A stretch of 64,000 nucleotides of DNA from RYN-230 sp963711705 (GCA_963711705.1 CAVQFM010000019.1:1-64000); one strand, 5' to 3'. Counted from the stretch's first letter, positions 1 through 9,474 are shown. The notes: generated by a model from the sequence alone, not told the origin. Translations and numbers: made by a program.

Positions 1-3
1 CAT
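1..3 (-). CDS. possible start codon of a gene running off the left edge
   Basis: Read on the minus strand, the first three bases are an ATG preceded by GGAGGTGTG, a strong Shine-Dalgarno core four bases upstream. This suggests that a minus-strand gene begins here and continues outside the window. Nothing of its product can be seen. The spacing is slightly short, so the true start could be a later codon off the edge. Confidence 0.4.
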
Positions 4-207
4 CACACCTCCACCATTGGGGTTCCGCTCCTTACAGGCCACGAGCACGCCGATCTGCTGTGCTGAGGCGTGAGAACTTCCCCAGATCAGGGTGCGCCGC
101 CGGGCGTGGGCGAGACACTCCCGGCGCTCAGCCGCAAGTTCGCGCAGCGGACTCCAGAGTCGTGCCCGTGCCCATCGCCTACCCGGATGGACGGTGCGTG
201 ACGGTGT

Positions 208-260
208 GATGTCTCCAGACATCGAGGGCACCCCAGCCCCTCATCAGGGCCGGGGTGCCC
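208..260 (-). terminator. paired inverted repeats downstream of the cupin gene
   Basis: Two inverted repeats lie side by side. GATGTCT-CC-AGACATC is at 208-223. At 226-260 there is a longer hairpin with nine-base outer arms GGGCACCCC/GGGGTGCCC, one mismatch, four more pairs (GCCC/GGGC) and a seven-base loop. They sit just after the end of the minus-strand cupin gene and before a likely minus-strand start at the window edge. The long hairpin is terminator-like but no U-tract follows it; the small palindrome could instead be an operator for the next gene. Confidence 0.55.
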
Positions 261-287
261 GCTGCCCGGCGATTGCCTGGAAATGGC

Positions 288-707
288 TCACATGTTGCGC
301 GGATCGTCTTTCGGGTCCAGGTATTCGAGGCCAAGCGGCCCGATGGCCGTCACCTGGGTGATGTACTCACCGGATTTTGCCCAGTGGAAATGAGGGGTAC
401 TGCCGGGCAGGACGATGACGGCCCCTGGCGGGTAGGCTTCCAGCTTTTCGCCGTCAAACTCTCTGCCCAGGCCGATGTAGAAAACGCCAGAAATAACCGT
501 GTAGACGCGATCCTCCGGGTGCCAGTGCGGCATCAGCTTGACGCCGGAGGGCACCTTGACCCTGATCACGTAGGGTCCAGGTTCGGTAGGCTGGCCGACC
601 ACGATGGCCAGCCGGGCCGACGCTGGGAACGCCGGGAACGGCTTCCAGTCGATGTCATCGGGCCGGACCGACCTAAATACGGCCTGGTCTGGTTGGTGGG
701 TGCGCAT
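288..707 (-). CDS. cupin-domain protein
   Basis: A small single-domain cupin of about 139 residues. The metal-binding motifs of the double-stranded beta-helix are visible: a first histidine cluster H-W-H-P-E-D near residue 62, a conserved G-x-F-Y-I-G stretch, and a second motif P-G-S-T-P-H-F-H near residue 106. These residues normally hold one metal ion. I chose the ATG at 707 because the upstream in-frame extension to 770 has no family-like sequence. No partner gene indicates a substrate; cupins of this size range from dioxygenases to simple binding proteins. It is followed by a strong hairpin at 226-260, so it is probably transcribed alone. Confidence 0.8.
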   Translation of the reverse strand: MRTHQPDQAVFRSVRPDDIDWKPFPAFPASARLAIVVGQPTEPGPYVIRVKVPSGVKLMPHWHPEDRVYTVISGVFYIGLGREFDGEKLEAYPPGAVIVLPGSTPHFHWAKSGEYITQVTAIGPLGLEYLDPKDDPRNM

Positions 708-846
708 CGCCAGTGGACCTCCGGACTCGGTGACGGGCTGCTCTGACGCCGCTAGAAACCACCGTCTCACGCCGGCCGGAGCGCTTGTGACTTCCGGCAG
801 CTCAGGTCACCGCAGGCCGCAGCCCGCCGGATCGGTCGAGGCTGCG

Positions 847-2130
847 CTAACGGGAGGCAATCGTTAGTTCCTCGATGTGGGCGGTATAGGCGTCCGAGAC
901 GACCGTATACAAGAACTGACCCGCCGGGCCCTCACCGACCGGTGAGTTGACCAGGACCACCAGTTCCATGTTCAGCGGCAGGAAGAATGCCACGCCCTGC
1001 TCCCGCTGGCCCGAGCCGTTGTACCAGAAACCATTCCTGGCGTAGTAGCGCCCGAGCGGAGTCGATACCGACCAGTCGATGCCAAAGCCGTCGTCCAGCA
1101 TGGCCTGCGCCTGGGCGGTGCTGACGATGGCACCGCTGCGCCGGAAGGTCGCCATGACCTTGAGCAGCTCGTCTACTGACATGTGCCATCCGGCCCCGCC
1201 GGCCATTGACGTCAGGTCGCCGGAATTCCAGCCGTTACCGGTCACCGGGAAGTTGTAGGCGAGGGCGTCCACCGCATCATGAGTGAAGTCCGGTCCGGTC
1301 ACGTTCGCGGGCGCGAAGACCCGGCCAGCTACGTACGACGCGTAGGCCCTGATCGTGATGAGGTCCCAGAAGATATCGGTGAACTCGTTGCCGAACAGCC
1401 AGCCAGGCCATTCCGGCAAGGTCCAGTCCACGGGGATGTTGCCGTTGATCGTGGCGAGCAGGATCCGGCACAACCCGAAGTTCATGTTCTGGTAGGAGTA
1501 CTCACCTATATGGGTCGTCCCGGTCGCGATCTGTGACTTCATCCACTCGAGATCCGACCGGGAGTTGGTGGCGCCGAACGCCAGTCCCGACGTGTGCGTC
1601 ATCAGCTCAGCGAACGTGACCCGGCTGACGTTGGGGCCCTTGACCCAGTACCCGGGCAGGTAATTGATGATCGGCGTGCTGGGTGAGATTCCGGTCTTAT
1701 CCAGGAGCCTGGTCATCGCGATCGCGGTCACGATCTTGCTCAGGCTCGCAACGTGCATCCGGGTGTCAGGCGTCCAGATCTCGCTGCCGTCCTGCAGCTC
1801 CTTCGCCCAGTTCTGGTCGGCCAGCGCGATCGTCGAGCCGTTCTCGGTCAGCCGGATCGAATAGCCCGCGACGTTACCGGTCAGCTGCTCCTCCAGCGCG
1901 CGGATGAATCCGGTTGCGTCAAAGCGGTACAGCGCCGGCCCCGGCGGCCAGACGAAATGCCTGACCGGCACGCCCTCGCGTCCCCGGTCGGAGGCTGCCC
2001 CCCGCAGATGGTCCGGCCACATCACATGGGCCCGCACCGCGGCCTCGTCGATGTCCACGCCGCGGACCTGATCCAGCGCTGCAGCCAGCCCTTCCTCGGG
2101 TCCGCCCATCACTTCTGCCCTTCCGCTCAT
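847..2130 (-). CDS. serine hydrolase of the beta-lactamase class C / DD-peptidase family
   Basis: The 427-residue protein has the SxxK active-site motif as S-L-S-K near residue 131 (the serine is the acylated nucleophile, the lysine the general base) and a Y-x-N motif as Y-S-Y-Q-N near residue 210. These match the beta-lactamase/transpeptidase fold (Pfam Beta-lactamase, PF00144). The first ~85 residues are outside the catalytic domain and show no clear signal peptide, unusual for a cell-wall enzyme and more consistent with a cytoplasmic esterase or peptidase. A second ATG lies seven codons in. Its neighbours give no pathway context. An esterase, a D-aminopeptidase or a penicillin-binding-like role are all possible; true beta-lactamase activity cannot be claimed. 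Confidence 0.8.
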   Translation of the reverse strand: MSGRAEVMGGPEEGLAAALDQVRGVDIDEAAVRAHVMWPDHLRGAASDRGREGVPVRHFVWPPGPALYRFDATGFIRALEEQLTGNVAGYSIRLTENGSTIALADQNWAKELQDGSEIWTPDTRMHVASLSKIVTAIAMTRLLDKTGISPSTPIINYLPGYWVKGPNVSRVTFAELMTHTSGLAFGATNSRSDLEWMKSQIATGTTHIGEYSYQNMNFGLCRILLATINGNIPVDWTLPEWPGWLFGNEFTDIFWDLITIRAYASYVAGRVFAPANVTGPDFTHDAVDALAYNFPVTGNGWNSGDLTSMAGGAGWHMSVDELLKVMATFRRSGAIVSTAQAQAMLDDGFGIDWSVSTPLGRYYARNGFWYNGSGQREQGVAFFLPLNMELVVLVNSPVGEGPAGQFLYTVVSDAYTAHIEELTIASR

Positions 2131-2231
2131 CCCTCCGGCCCCAGCGGGCCGTCAGAGGGACAGAGCCGCTGGCGTAACCCCTGATACACCCGGCTCTGGC
2201 TTCGACGCAGTAGCCGGGCGTGCGGGTCTGG

Positions 2232-3167
2232 CTAGGCGAGGAACGCGTCCGCGATGGCCTGCACGTGGCGGGCGTCGGTACCGCAGCACCCACCGAGAAT
2301 AGAGACCGAGGGGTGCTGTGCGCACAGGCTCTGGTAGTCGCTGGCCAGCTCAGCCGGGTCCCCAGCGTCCAGGACTGGCGACTCATCCAGCTCGGCCTGG
2401 CTTTTCCTGGAGGCATTCGCGCGGACGCTCCGGACGCGGGCCCCGACCGCCCCACCGGGCAGGGCTGATGCGAAGTGGGACGGGTGGGCACAGTTGACCC
2501 CGTAGTAGGCCGGAGAACTGCCAGTGGCGGCGTCGACGGCGGCGATCGCCTCGGCCAGGGTGGTGCCGTCGGGGAGACGGCCGTCGGTCCCGGTGGTGAA
2601 GGAGATGGCGGCGGGAATCCCGGCGTCAGCGGCGGCCCGGGCGATCCCGATCGCCTCGGCGGGGTAGCTGATGGTCATCGCGTGCACCTGATCGGCCTGA
2701 GTCGCCGCGAGGGTTTCGATCTGCTCGCGGTGATAGCCCTGCGCCCGGTCCTCGTCCATGCGTTCGGCCGGGTCATAGGCGTCGGCCCGCGGCCCGATGC
2801 ATCCGCTGATCACCACGGGTGAGCGTGCCGCATCCCGGTACGCGTCCCGTACCCGGCACAGCAGATCGGCGGCGGCGCGGTTGGCCCGGCGCAGTTCGGC
2901 CGCTGGATGCCCGGTCCGCGAGCCCCAGTCCCGGCTGGCCCGCCAGGTCGGCGCCTCCAGGATCACACCGCAGCCGTGCTGTACCGCGATGTCGGCATGA
3001 CGGCGGAAGTACGCCTCCAGGGCGGCTGCCCCGCGGGCGTCATCCAGCAGAACGAATGCCGCGAACTCCGGCAGGTCGAGCCCTTCATTGAAGATGAGGT
3101 CGGTCTCCAGCCCAGAGTCGGTGAGGAACATCTCGCCGCCCAGCTGCGGCAACGCGTTGCGGTACAC
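2232..3167 (-). CDS. mmuM: homocysteine S-methyltransferase
   Basis: This 311-residue protein is a cobalamin-independent homocysteine S-methyltransferase that would transfer a methyl group from S-methylmethionine (or a similar donor) to homocysteine, giving methionine in the cytoplasm. The zinc ligands of the family are present: a cysteine in G-V-N-C-A-H-P near residue 225 and the paired cysteines of the C-terminal G-G-C-C-G-T motif near 293. The N-terminal L-T-D-S-G-L-E-T motif is the usual substrate-loop sequence. Length is standard for the MmuM group. The start is GTG at 3167. It stands alone, with ~100 bp to each neighbour. Confidence 0.9.
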   Translation of the reverse strand: MYRNALPQLGGEMFLTDSGLETDLIFNEGLDLPEFAAFVLLDDARGAAALEAYFRRHADIAVQHGCGVILEAPTWRASRDWGSRTGHPAAELRRANRAAADLLCRVRDAYRDAARSPVVISGCIGPRADAYDPAERMDEDRAQGYHREQIETLAATQADQVHAMTISYPAEAIGIARAAADAGIPAAISFTTGTDGRLPDGTTLAEAIAAVDAATGSSPAYYGVNCAHPSHFASALPGGAVGARVRSVRANASRKSQAELDESPVLDAGDPAELASDYQSLCAQHPSVSILGGCCGTDARHVQAIADAFLA

Positions 3168-3288
3168 GTGCTCGACCCCCTGAGAACAGCTAATGACGTG
3201 CGCAGATTGTATTCGGCTGGCTAGGCCAGCAGCAGCCAGCGACGCCGGCTGCCATCATGCGGCTCACTCCTGCGCTGGCTGGTCATGG

Positions 3289-3762
3289 CTAGGCCGCACG
3301 CCAGATGATGTGCTGGGGCTGCGGATCGCCGTGGCCCGTGGTCCGGGTGAGCATCACCACCTGCACCTGGAACTCGAAGAGATGCTGCTGCGCATCCGGC
3401 GCCGGCATAGCGGACTCGACGCGCTCCTCGGCGAACTGCCGGGCCAGCTGGTCCCGGGTGGCGGGGTCCTGGACGTGGCTGGCCGCCCCGCTCAGATAGA
3501 AGGCGTCCTCGTTGTCTTCGAGGGGGAACGAGTGCATCGCGTACCGCCCATCGCGGTGCAGGTCTGTCTGCTTGGGCGACGGGACGATGAATGCGTACAG
3601 CCCGGTCCCGGTCAGCAGCGGGCACATCGGGTGCAGCCGTGGGCCGCCGTCGGCCCGAACGGTGCCCAGGAACGCCAGCCCCACGCCGTAGTGGTACAGC
3701 AGTCCAGCGCCCTGCCGGGCCAGTTCCGGCTGCTGGGCCTGGAAGTCCGGCCAGGAGATCAC
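3289..3762 (-). CDS. pyridoxamine 5'-phosphate oxidase-family protein
   Basis: A protein of about 157 residues with the split-barrel FMN-binding fold of the PNPOx-like family. The F-L-G-T-V-R-A-D-G-G-P-R-L-H-P-M strand-turn-strand near residue 36 is the typical flavin-contacting segment, followed by a D-L-x-R-D-G-R-Y-A-M-H motif. Such small actinobacterial members bind FMN, F420 or haem and rarely make pyridoxal phosphate. I chose the GTG at 3762 because the protein then begins with the usual W-P-D-F tryptophan helix; a TTG six codons upstream (3780) is the alternative. No Shine-Dalgarno sequence decides between them. Substrate unknown. Confidence 0.75.
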   Translation of the reverse strand: MISWPDFQAQQPELARQGAGLLYHYGVGLAFLGTVRADGGPRLHPMCPLLTGTGLYAFIVPSPKQTDLHRDGRYAMHSFPLEDNEDAFYLSGAASHVQDPATRDQLARQFAEERVESAMPAPDAQQHLFEFQVQVVMLTRTTGHGDPQPQHIIWRAA

Positions 3763-3848
3763 GCCGAGCGAGCCTGGCAAATTCAGGCCGGCCTGTCAAC
3801 GCCCTCCCGGCCGGGCTGGATGCGGGCAGCGCCGGCCCCCGCGAACGG

Positions 3849-4172
3849 TCAGCCAGACCCCCATGGCACCTGGCCGACCCGGGCCGGAGGTGGCGCCGGG
3901 AGCGGGGCTGGCCCGCGGTCCCGGGCACCTGGCTGCCAGCCACGCGGCTGCGGTGGCTCGGGGAAGCCCGGGTGGCCATCGGGCAGCCGGGAGCGCCCTG
4001 TGGTCCACCGGTCCATGCATCCGCGCATGTCCTGGCAGTACCAGCGGACGTCGGGGCAGGCGCTGCCGCCGTCGGCCACCAGCCGGCTGACCGGCAGGCG
4101 GATTCCGCACATCCAGCAGGACTCGACGGCGGTCCCCGCTGCGGCGTGGACCATACGCTCGTCACCAGCCAT
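3849..4172 (-). CDS. small cysteine-rich (probable zinc-binding) protein
   Basis: This 107-residue protein has C-W-M-C near residue 20 and W-Y-C-Q-D-M-R-G-C about 25 residues later. Two CxxC-like pairs separated by a short loop are what a structural zinc site looks like. The C-terminal half is proline/arginine-rich and probably disordered. The ATG at 4172 has a strong purine-rich ribosome site (GAGGGGGGCTGATC before it), so the gene is likely real. I recognise a pattern common in short actinobacterial proteins of unknown role but cannot assign a function. It sits alone between the PNPOx-like gene and the large permease gene, all on the minus strand. Confidence 0.6.
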   Translation of the reverse strand: MAGDERMVHAAAGTAVESCWMCGIRLPVSRLVADGGSACPDVRWYCQDMRGCMDRWTTGRSRLPDGHPGFPEPPQPRGWQPGARDRGPAPLPAPPPARVGQVPWGSG

Positions 4173-4402
4173 GATCAGCCCCCCTCGGGGATCGGCCGGC
4201 CGCGGCCGGGTCGGCCTGCAGACGGCAGGAGCCACTCAGCACCAGCGATCGGGCCCAGCAGCCGTCCCGGCAGTCTGACACGCCAACGCCCGGCACACCA
4301 AGCCCGGCCGGCCGGCCGTGATCGTACGGACGTGGTCAGTTACCCCCAGCCGCCTCGCCGGCCATCGCGGTGACCCCGCGCAGCCAGCCGGCCACCACCT
4401 AG

Positions 4403-6826
4403 TCATTCCGCCCGGAGCAGCCGGGCCGGCCGGGACCGCGCGGCCAGCAGCGCTGGCCCGGCGGCCAGGGCGTTCGCCGCGACCAGTACCGCGGCCGCCA
4501 GCGCCGCGATCACCAGCGAGGGCACGGCGACGACTGGCACCACGCCGAAATTCGTGGCGAACGCACGCCAGACGAACTGGCCGAGGGCGAGGCCCAGGGG
4601 CACGCCCACTATCACCCCGATCACCGCGATGGTCGTCGCCTGCCAGCAGACCACCGCGGCCACCTGACGGCGGACGAACCCGAGCACCTTCAGCAGCCCG
4701 GTCTCCCGGCGCCGCCGGGCCACGCTGACCAGCAGCAGATGCACCATGGTCGCCGCACCGAACAGCGACAGCATGATGCCGAACAGCAATGGGAAGTTCA
4801 CCGCCTCGCCGAAATCGACCAGCTCAGTCGGCTTGCTGGGCTGGACCGCGTACGCGGAGTACCGGTGCATCTGCCGGCCCAGCGCCGCCGCCCCGGCCGG
4901 CCCGGGAACTGACCGGACCAGCACCGACCAGACGATGCCCTCCCGCGCGGCACTCTGGCAGCCGGGGCGGGACTTTCCCGCCGGGCACTGCGCGTGGATC
5001 AGCGCGCTGACCGTCATCGCGGCCCCGCTGCCCAGGCCGCCGGTGCCGAAGCTGGACGGGAAGGACGCCCGGCCGACCACCTTGAACACCGCATGGTGTG
5101 CCGCGCCGGACGTGTCGGTAACTATCACCCGGACGGTGCCGCCCGGCCGGGCCCCGACACTGCGCATGGTGGTCGCGCCGAGCATGAGTTCACGGTCATG
5201 AGCGGGCAGCCGGCCGTCCACCCTGGAAATGAGCGCTGGGCCGCGGACCGGGGTGACGGCAAGCACCCCGACGTGGCGGCCGTTCAGGGTGGCCGTCACG
5301 GTAGTGGCCAGGGAGATCCGCGCGATCCCCGGGTCCCGGCGCAGGCTGGCCAGCAGCGGCCTCGTGACCACCGCCCCGGAACCCGATCCCTGGTTGGCGA
5401 ACGACACCTGGAACGGCACGCCATACAGCGCGGGCGAAGACAGCAGGTGGGCCAGGCTGCCGCCGAACACGGCGGTCGCACACAGCGCGGCCACAGCCAG
5501 CACCGTGCCCAGCAGAGCCGTCCCGACCGGTGCGGGCGGCCCGTCATACCGCCGCTGCAGCGCGCTGCGGATGCCGAGCAGCACACTGGGCGGCGCACCT
5601 ACCGCAGCGGCAGCGCTGACCAGCACGGCCCGTCCGGCCTGCGGCGGGACAGTCGCGGGCCGCCCCCGGGCCTGGCGTATGGCGGGCCAGAGTGCCAGCA
5701 CGGCCACCGCGGCCACCGTCAGCCCGGCACCCAGCAGGAAGACCAGCGGGTCGAAGACCAGGCCGCCGGGGGCCGCCAGCCGGGCCGCCCCCACCGGGGT
5801 CAGCGGGGAGAGCGCCGTCGCCAGCAGCAGCGCGCCCGCCGCCCCCAGGGCCCCGACGATGATCGCGCGGGTCATGCTGACCAGCACGAATTCCCGCGAC
5901 CTGAGGCCCAGCGCGGTCAGCGCGCCGTGGTCAGCGCCCTCGGCGGCGGACTGCCGGGCGAGCGCCTGCCCGATGACGGCCAGCCCGGCCAGCGCGGCCA
6001 GGCCAGCGAGCACCCACCAGCCGACCGCCTGCGGCCTGAGGCCCCGCTGCACCGTGGCCGCGTCGATGTCCAGGTCATCGACGCCCAGCACGTGCATCGG
6101 CTGCAGCTTGCTGTCCAGCGCGGGCACGGCGGCCGCGCCGCCCCGGAGCCGGATGAAGTCCGCTCGCAGCACTGGTACCTGGGGATTCACGGCCCGGGCG
6201 AACGCCGCCGTGGGGAACAGGTCATAGCGCACCCCGCTGCCGGCCGGGAACTCGTTCTGGGTGACGACGAAACCCACCACCCGCAGGGTCAGCTGGGGGC
6301 CGGCTGGCCGCGGCGGCCGCTTCGCGGAATTGTTCAGCGCTTGCGCCTGCTGCCGGGCGAACATCGGCACCTTGATCACGGTGCCGAGCCGCACGCCGTT
6401 GTCCCGGGCCAGGGTGTAGGAGGCCAGCACTTCATGCGGGTTGGCCTGATCCGGCATCCGCCCGGAGAGCAGCTGCACCATCCGGGGCAGGCTGGACGGC
6501 GCCACCTCGAAGATCCCGAAGGCGCCGAAGTCGATCGGCCGGCGGCAGGACGCGCAGCTGGGAGGCGCGGGGAACGGCAGCAGCGCCTGCGTCACCTCGG
6601 CCCCGTCCAGCCGGGCGGCCAGCTGGGACAGCGGCGGCGCGCCGTAGACCAGGGCGTCGTAACCATGCCGGGCGACGAAGCCGGGGAACGCGGCCGCGGT
6701 GCGCCGGCCGCTGGACGCGGCCGCCAGTACCAGCCCGCCGACCACCGCCACCAGCAGGCTCAGGGCCAGCCAGGACTTCCAGAACTGCCGCAGCCGGGCG
6801 CGGAGCACCATCCCCGCTGCCTGCAT
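4403..6826 (-). CDS. large FtsX-type ABC transporter permease
   Basis: About 807 residues with the double-FtsX architecture of actinobacterial permeases: an N-terminal membrane helix (about residues 15-35), an extracellular MacB-like periplasmic-core segment, a cluster of helices around 260-390, a second extracellular segment, and C-terminal helices around 675-800. R-R-R-R-E-T-G-L-L-K-V-L-G before the C-terminal helices is the conserved cytoplasmic FtsX loop. Such proteins export or extract envelope substrates with a separate ATPase. No ATPase gene is adjacent; the only one in the window (25506-26198) has its own permease. The ATG at 6826 is preferred over 6871 because it follows GGGGGTGAG. 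Confidence 0.85.
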   Translation of the reverse strand: MQAAGMVLRARLRQFWKSWLALSLLVAVVGGLVLAAASSGRRTAAAFPGFVARHGYDALVYGAPPLSQLAARLDGAEVTQALLPFPAPPSCASCRRPIDFGAFGIFEVAPSSLPRMVQLLSGRMPDQANPHEVLASYTLARDNGVRLGTVIKVPMFARQQAQALNNSAKRPPRPAGPQLTLRVVGFVVTQNEFPAGSGVRYDLFPTAAFARAVNPQVPVLRADFIRLRGGAAAVPALDSKLQPMHVLGVDDLDIDAATVQRGLRPQAVGWWVLAGLAALAGLAVIGQALARQSAAEGADHGALTALGLRSREFVLVSMTRAIIVGALGAAGALLLATALSPLTPVGAARLAAPGGLVFDPLVFLLGAGLTVAAVAVLALWPAIRQARGRPATVPPQAGRAVLVSAAAAVGAPPSVLLGIRSALQRRYDGPPAPVGTALLGTVLAVAALCATAVFGGSLAHLLSSPALYGVPFQVSFANQGSGSGAVVTRPLLASLRRDPGIARISLATTVTATLNGRHVGVLAVTPVRGPALISRVDGRLPAHDRELMLGATTMRSVGARPGGTVRVIVTDTSGAAHHAVFKVVGRASFPSSFGTGGLGSGAAMTVSALIHAQCPAGKSRPGCQSAAREGIVWSVLVRSVPGPAGAAALGRQMHRYSAYAVQPSKPTELVDFGEAVNFPLLFGIMLSLFGAATMVHLLLVSVARRRRETGLLKVLGFVRRQVAAVVCWQATTIAVIGVIVGVPLGLALGQFVWRAFATNFGVVPVVAVPSLVIAALAAAVLVAANALAAGPALLAARSRPARLLRAE

Positions 6827-7181
6827 GGTGATCTCACCCCCGTGCGCCCGCCTGTAGGCAGTCTTGCGCACCGGCGGGGATCGGCAAGGTGGCCACCTGC
6901 CAGCGGCTGATTCGTGTTAGCACCACCACCGGCTCGGTGCTGGGGACCGCTCCCCGAGCCCAGGTCAGGGGCCGATGCCACCCCTGCTGGGCGCCACTCG
7001 GCCCGCCGGAAGCGGCTTTCCCCCGCTGCGGGTGAGGCGCGCCGCCCGGCCCGGGCGGATACTGCGGGAACAGGGGGCCGGCCACGGCGCGTGGCTGGAC
7101 ACCGGCCGCCATGCTGCCGGCGGCCCCGGCCCGCAGGGAGTTACCATGCCACACCGTTCCCCGCCTGGCTGGTAGCCACCG
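6827..7181. other. 355-bp divergent intergenic region
   Basis: This stretch separates the minus-strand FtsX permease from the plus-strand DUF1254 gene, so it must hold promoters in both directions. It is GC-rich throughout. I see no clear -10/-35 pair, no RNA gene and no convincing small coding region. A possible weak hairpin formed by GGCCGG/CCGGCC elements near 7075-7110 is the only structure noted. Confidence 0.5.
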
Positions 7182-8495
7182 ATGGCTGCGCGGACGCAGG
7201 CTGCGGCCCGCGCGATGGCGGCCGAGGCGTTCATGTTCGGCTACCCGCTCGTGCTGACCGACGTCACCCGGGCCGTGACCATGGCCATGCCGCAGCGTGG
7301 CGGCCGGGTATCAGCCAACGAGTTCGTGCACCTGCGGGAATTCCCCGACGCCTCGTTCTGCGGGGTGGTGAGCCCCAACGCCGACACGCTGTACTCGGTG
7401 GCCTGGCTGGATCTGGCCGCCGAACCGGTCGTGCTGGACGTGCCCGCCAGCGGCGGGCGTTACTACCTGCTGCCCATGCTGTCCAGCTGGAGCGACGTGT
7501 TCGCCGCACCTGGCACCCGCACGACCGGGAACGGCCCAGGCACGTTCGCGGTCACCGGACCCGGCTGGCCGGGCGGCCTGCCCGCCGGTGTCCAGGAGAT
7601 CCGCTCACCCACCTCGATGGCCTGGATGATCGGCCGCACCCAGGCCGGCGGCAAGGCCGACTATGAGGACGTGCACCGGTTCCAGGACGGGCTCTCGCTA
7701 CGGCCGCTGTCCGCCTGGGCCGGCCAGCGCCCGGCGGCCCGGGAGGCCCCGGCCGGCCCGGCCACCGGCATCGCCGCCGCGCCACCAGATCAGGTGGAGG
7801 CGATGGACGCAGCCGCCTTCTTCGGCCGGCTGGCCGCGCTGCTGGTGACCAACCCGCCCACGGCGGCCGACGCGCCCGCCATGCGGCGGTTCGCGGCGAT
7901 CGGGCTGGCGGCTGGCTCATTCCGGCCGGACCCCGGCCTGGCCAGCGCCCTGAATGCCGGGGTGCGGGACGCCCTGGCCCAGCTCAAGGGGATGCGGGCG
8001 CAGCCGCCCGGGCTGATCAACGGCTGGTCCATCGACCGGGACCTCGGCCGGTACGGCACCAACTACCGGCAGCGGGCCTTCGTCGCGCTGTTCGGCCTCG
8101 GCGCCAACCTGCCCGAGGACGCGGTCTACCCGCACACCGTGGTGGATTCCGGCGGGCGGCCACTGTCTGGCGCGCACCGCTATGTGCTGCACTTCGCGCC
8201 TGGCCAGACGCCCCCAGCGCACGCCTTCTGGTCGCTGACCTTGTACAACGAGCATCAGTATTTCGCCACGAACCCGCTGGGCCGGTACGCGCTCGGCGAC
8301 CGTGACCCGCTCACGTTCAACCGCGACGGTTCCCTGGACCTGCGGCTCCAGCACGGCAGCCCGGGTCAGCGGGCGGAGCCGAACTGGCTGCCCGCCCCGG
8401 CCGGCCCGTTCAGCCTCGTCCTGCGGGTCTACTGGCCGAAACGGGAACTGCTCGACGGCACCTGGGCCCCGCCCGCCGTGCGGCGGGTCCGCTGA
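7182..8495 (+). CDS. DUF1254/DUF1214-domain protein
   Basis: A 437-residue protein of the DUF1254-DUF1214 family. The N-terminal domain begins with A-F-M-F-G-Y-P-L-V-L near residue 16 and contains N-A-D-T-L-Y-S-V-A-W-L-D near 67, the hallmark of DUF1254. The C-terminal domain has Y-V-L-H-F-A-P-G followed by F-W-S-L-T-L-Y near 350, typical of DUF1214. Many relatives are exported and have a signal peptide; this one starts directly with the conserved helix, so it may be cytoplasmic. The family has no firmly established biochemical function. The ATG at 7182 lacks a clear ribosome site. Confidence 0.85.
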   Translation: MAARTQAAARAMAAEAFMFGYPLVLTDVTRAVTMAMPQRGGRVSANEFVHLREFPDASFCGVVSPNADTLYSVAWLDLAAEPVVLDVPASGGRYYLLPMLSSWSDVFAAPGTRTTGNGPGTFAVTGPGWPGGLPAGVQEIRSPTSMAWMIGRTQAGGKADYEDVHRFQDGLSLRPLSAWAGQRPAAREAPAGPATGIAAAPPDQVEAMDAAAFFGRLAALLVTNPPTAADAPAMRRFAAIGLAAGSFRPDPGLASALNAGVRDALAQLKGMRAQPPGLINGWSIDRDLGRYGTNYRQRAFVALFGLGANLPEDAVYPHTVVDSGGRPLSGAHRYVLHFAPGQTPPAHAFWSLTLYNEHQYFATNPLGRYALGDRDPLTFNRDGSLDLRLQHGSPGQRAEPNWLPAPAGPFSLVLRVYWPKRELLDGTWAPPAVRRVR

Positions 8496-8548
8496 CGGCC
8501 GCCACCAGCGCCCCCCACCAGCGACCGCCCCCGCCAGCGACCGCCCGG

Positions 8549-9328
8549 CTAGCGGGTGCGGCGGCGCAGCAGGAAAGGCATCAGGGCCGACTCCAGCTGC
8601 ACCCGGACGTTCATCTTGCTCTCGCCGTCCCGGCGCTCGGCGAAGTGGATGGGCAGCTCGACGATCTTCAGGCCCGCCCGGACCGAGCGGTAGTTCATCT
8701 CGACCTGGAAGCTGTAACCGTTGCTGCGCACGCTGGCCACGTCGATGGCCTGCAAGGCCGAGCTGCGCCAGATCTTGAACCCGGCGGTGACGTCCCGGAT
8801 GCCCAGCCGCAGCAGGGCGCGGACGTAGCTGTTGGCAAAGACGGACAGGGCCCGGCGATGCCAGGACCACTCTTCCGCCAGGCTGGCCCCGGCCACGTAA
8901 CGGGAACCGATGACCACGTCGGCGCTGGCCGACAGCAGGGTGCCGAGCATCTGCGGCAGGTAGGCAGGCGCGTGCGACAGGTCACTGTCCATCTGGACCA
9001 CGAACTCGGCGCCGGCCGCGATGGCCTGGGTCATGCCGTCCACGTAGGCGCGGCCGAGTCCCTGTTTGCCCGGCCGGTGCACGACGGTCATCCGGTCCTG
9101 GCCATACTCCGCGGCCAGCCGGTCGGCGATCTCGCCGGTGCCGTCGGGCGAGTTGTCGTCGGCCACCAGCAGCCGCAGCTGGGACAGCGGGAGGCGGAAC
9201 AGCTCAGGGACTATTACCGGCAGGTTGGCCGCCTCGTTGTAGGTGGGCAGCACCACGGTGACGGCTGCCGACCGCCACGGCTCAGGCAGCTCCACCACAC
9301 GCTCTGCTGGTGCCCGCTGCTGAAGCGC
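8549..9328 (-). CDS. polyprenol monophosphomannose synthase (GT2 family)
   Basis: This 259-residue GT-A glycosyltransferase matches Ppm1/dolichol-phosphate mannosyltransferase. It would move mannose from GDP-mannose to polyprenyl phosphate at the cytoplasmic face of the membrane, supplying donor sugar for lipoglycans and protein O-mannosylation in actinobacteria. Visible motifs are V-V-L-P-T-Y-N-E-A at the nucleotide site, D-D-N-S-P-D-G-T, Q-M-D-S-D-L-S-H (the metal-binding DxD region) and G-S-R-Y-V near residue 140. It ends without the membrane helices seen in some fused homologues, so it is the soluble catalytic type. The ATG at 9328 follows GGAAGGA at good spacing. It is convergent with the DUF1254 gene. 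Confidence 0.9.
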   Translation of the reverse strand, partial: ALQQRAPAERVVELPEPWRSAAVTVVLPTYNEAANLPVIVPELFRLPLSQLRLLVADDNSPDGTGEIADRLAAEYGQDRMTVVHRPGKQGLGRAYVDGMTQAIAAGAEFVVQMDSDLSHAPAYLPQMLGTLLSASADVVIGSRYVAGASLAEEWSWHRRALSVFANSYVRALLRLGIRDVTAGFKIWRSSALQAIDVASVRSNGYSFQVEMNYRSVRAGLKIVELPIHFAERRDGESKMNVRVQLESALMPFLLRRRTR

Positions 9329-9474
9329 CATTGTCGTCCTTCCGGGCTTGGCCGGCCGCACGGCCGGTCCCCGGGCCAGTCATCGCGTGACCGGCCCGGC
9401 GGCGGGGGTTGCGCTGCCAACCTTACGGTCAGTCACGGCCAGCTGATTACCGGAGCGGCAGATGCCACATCCGG

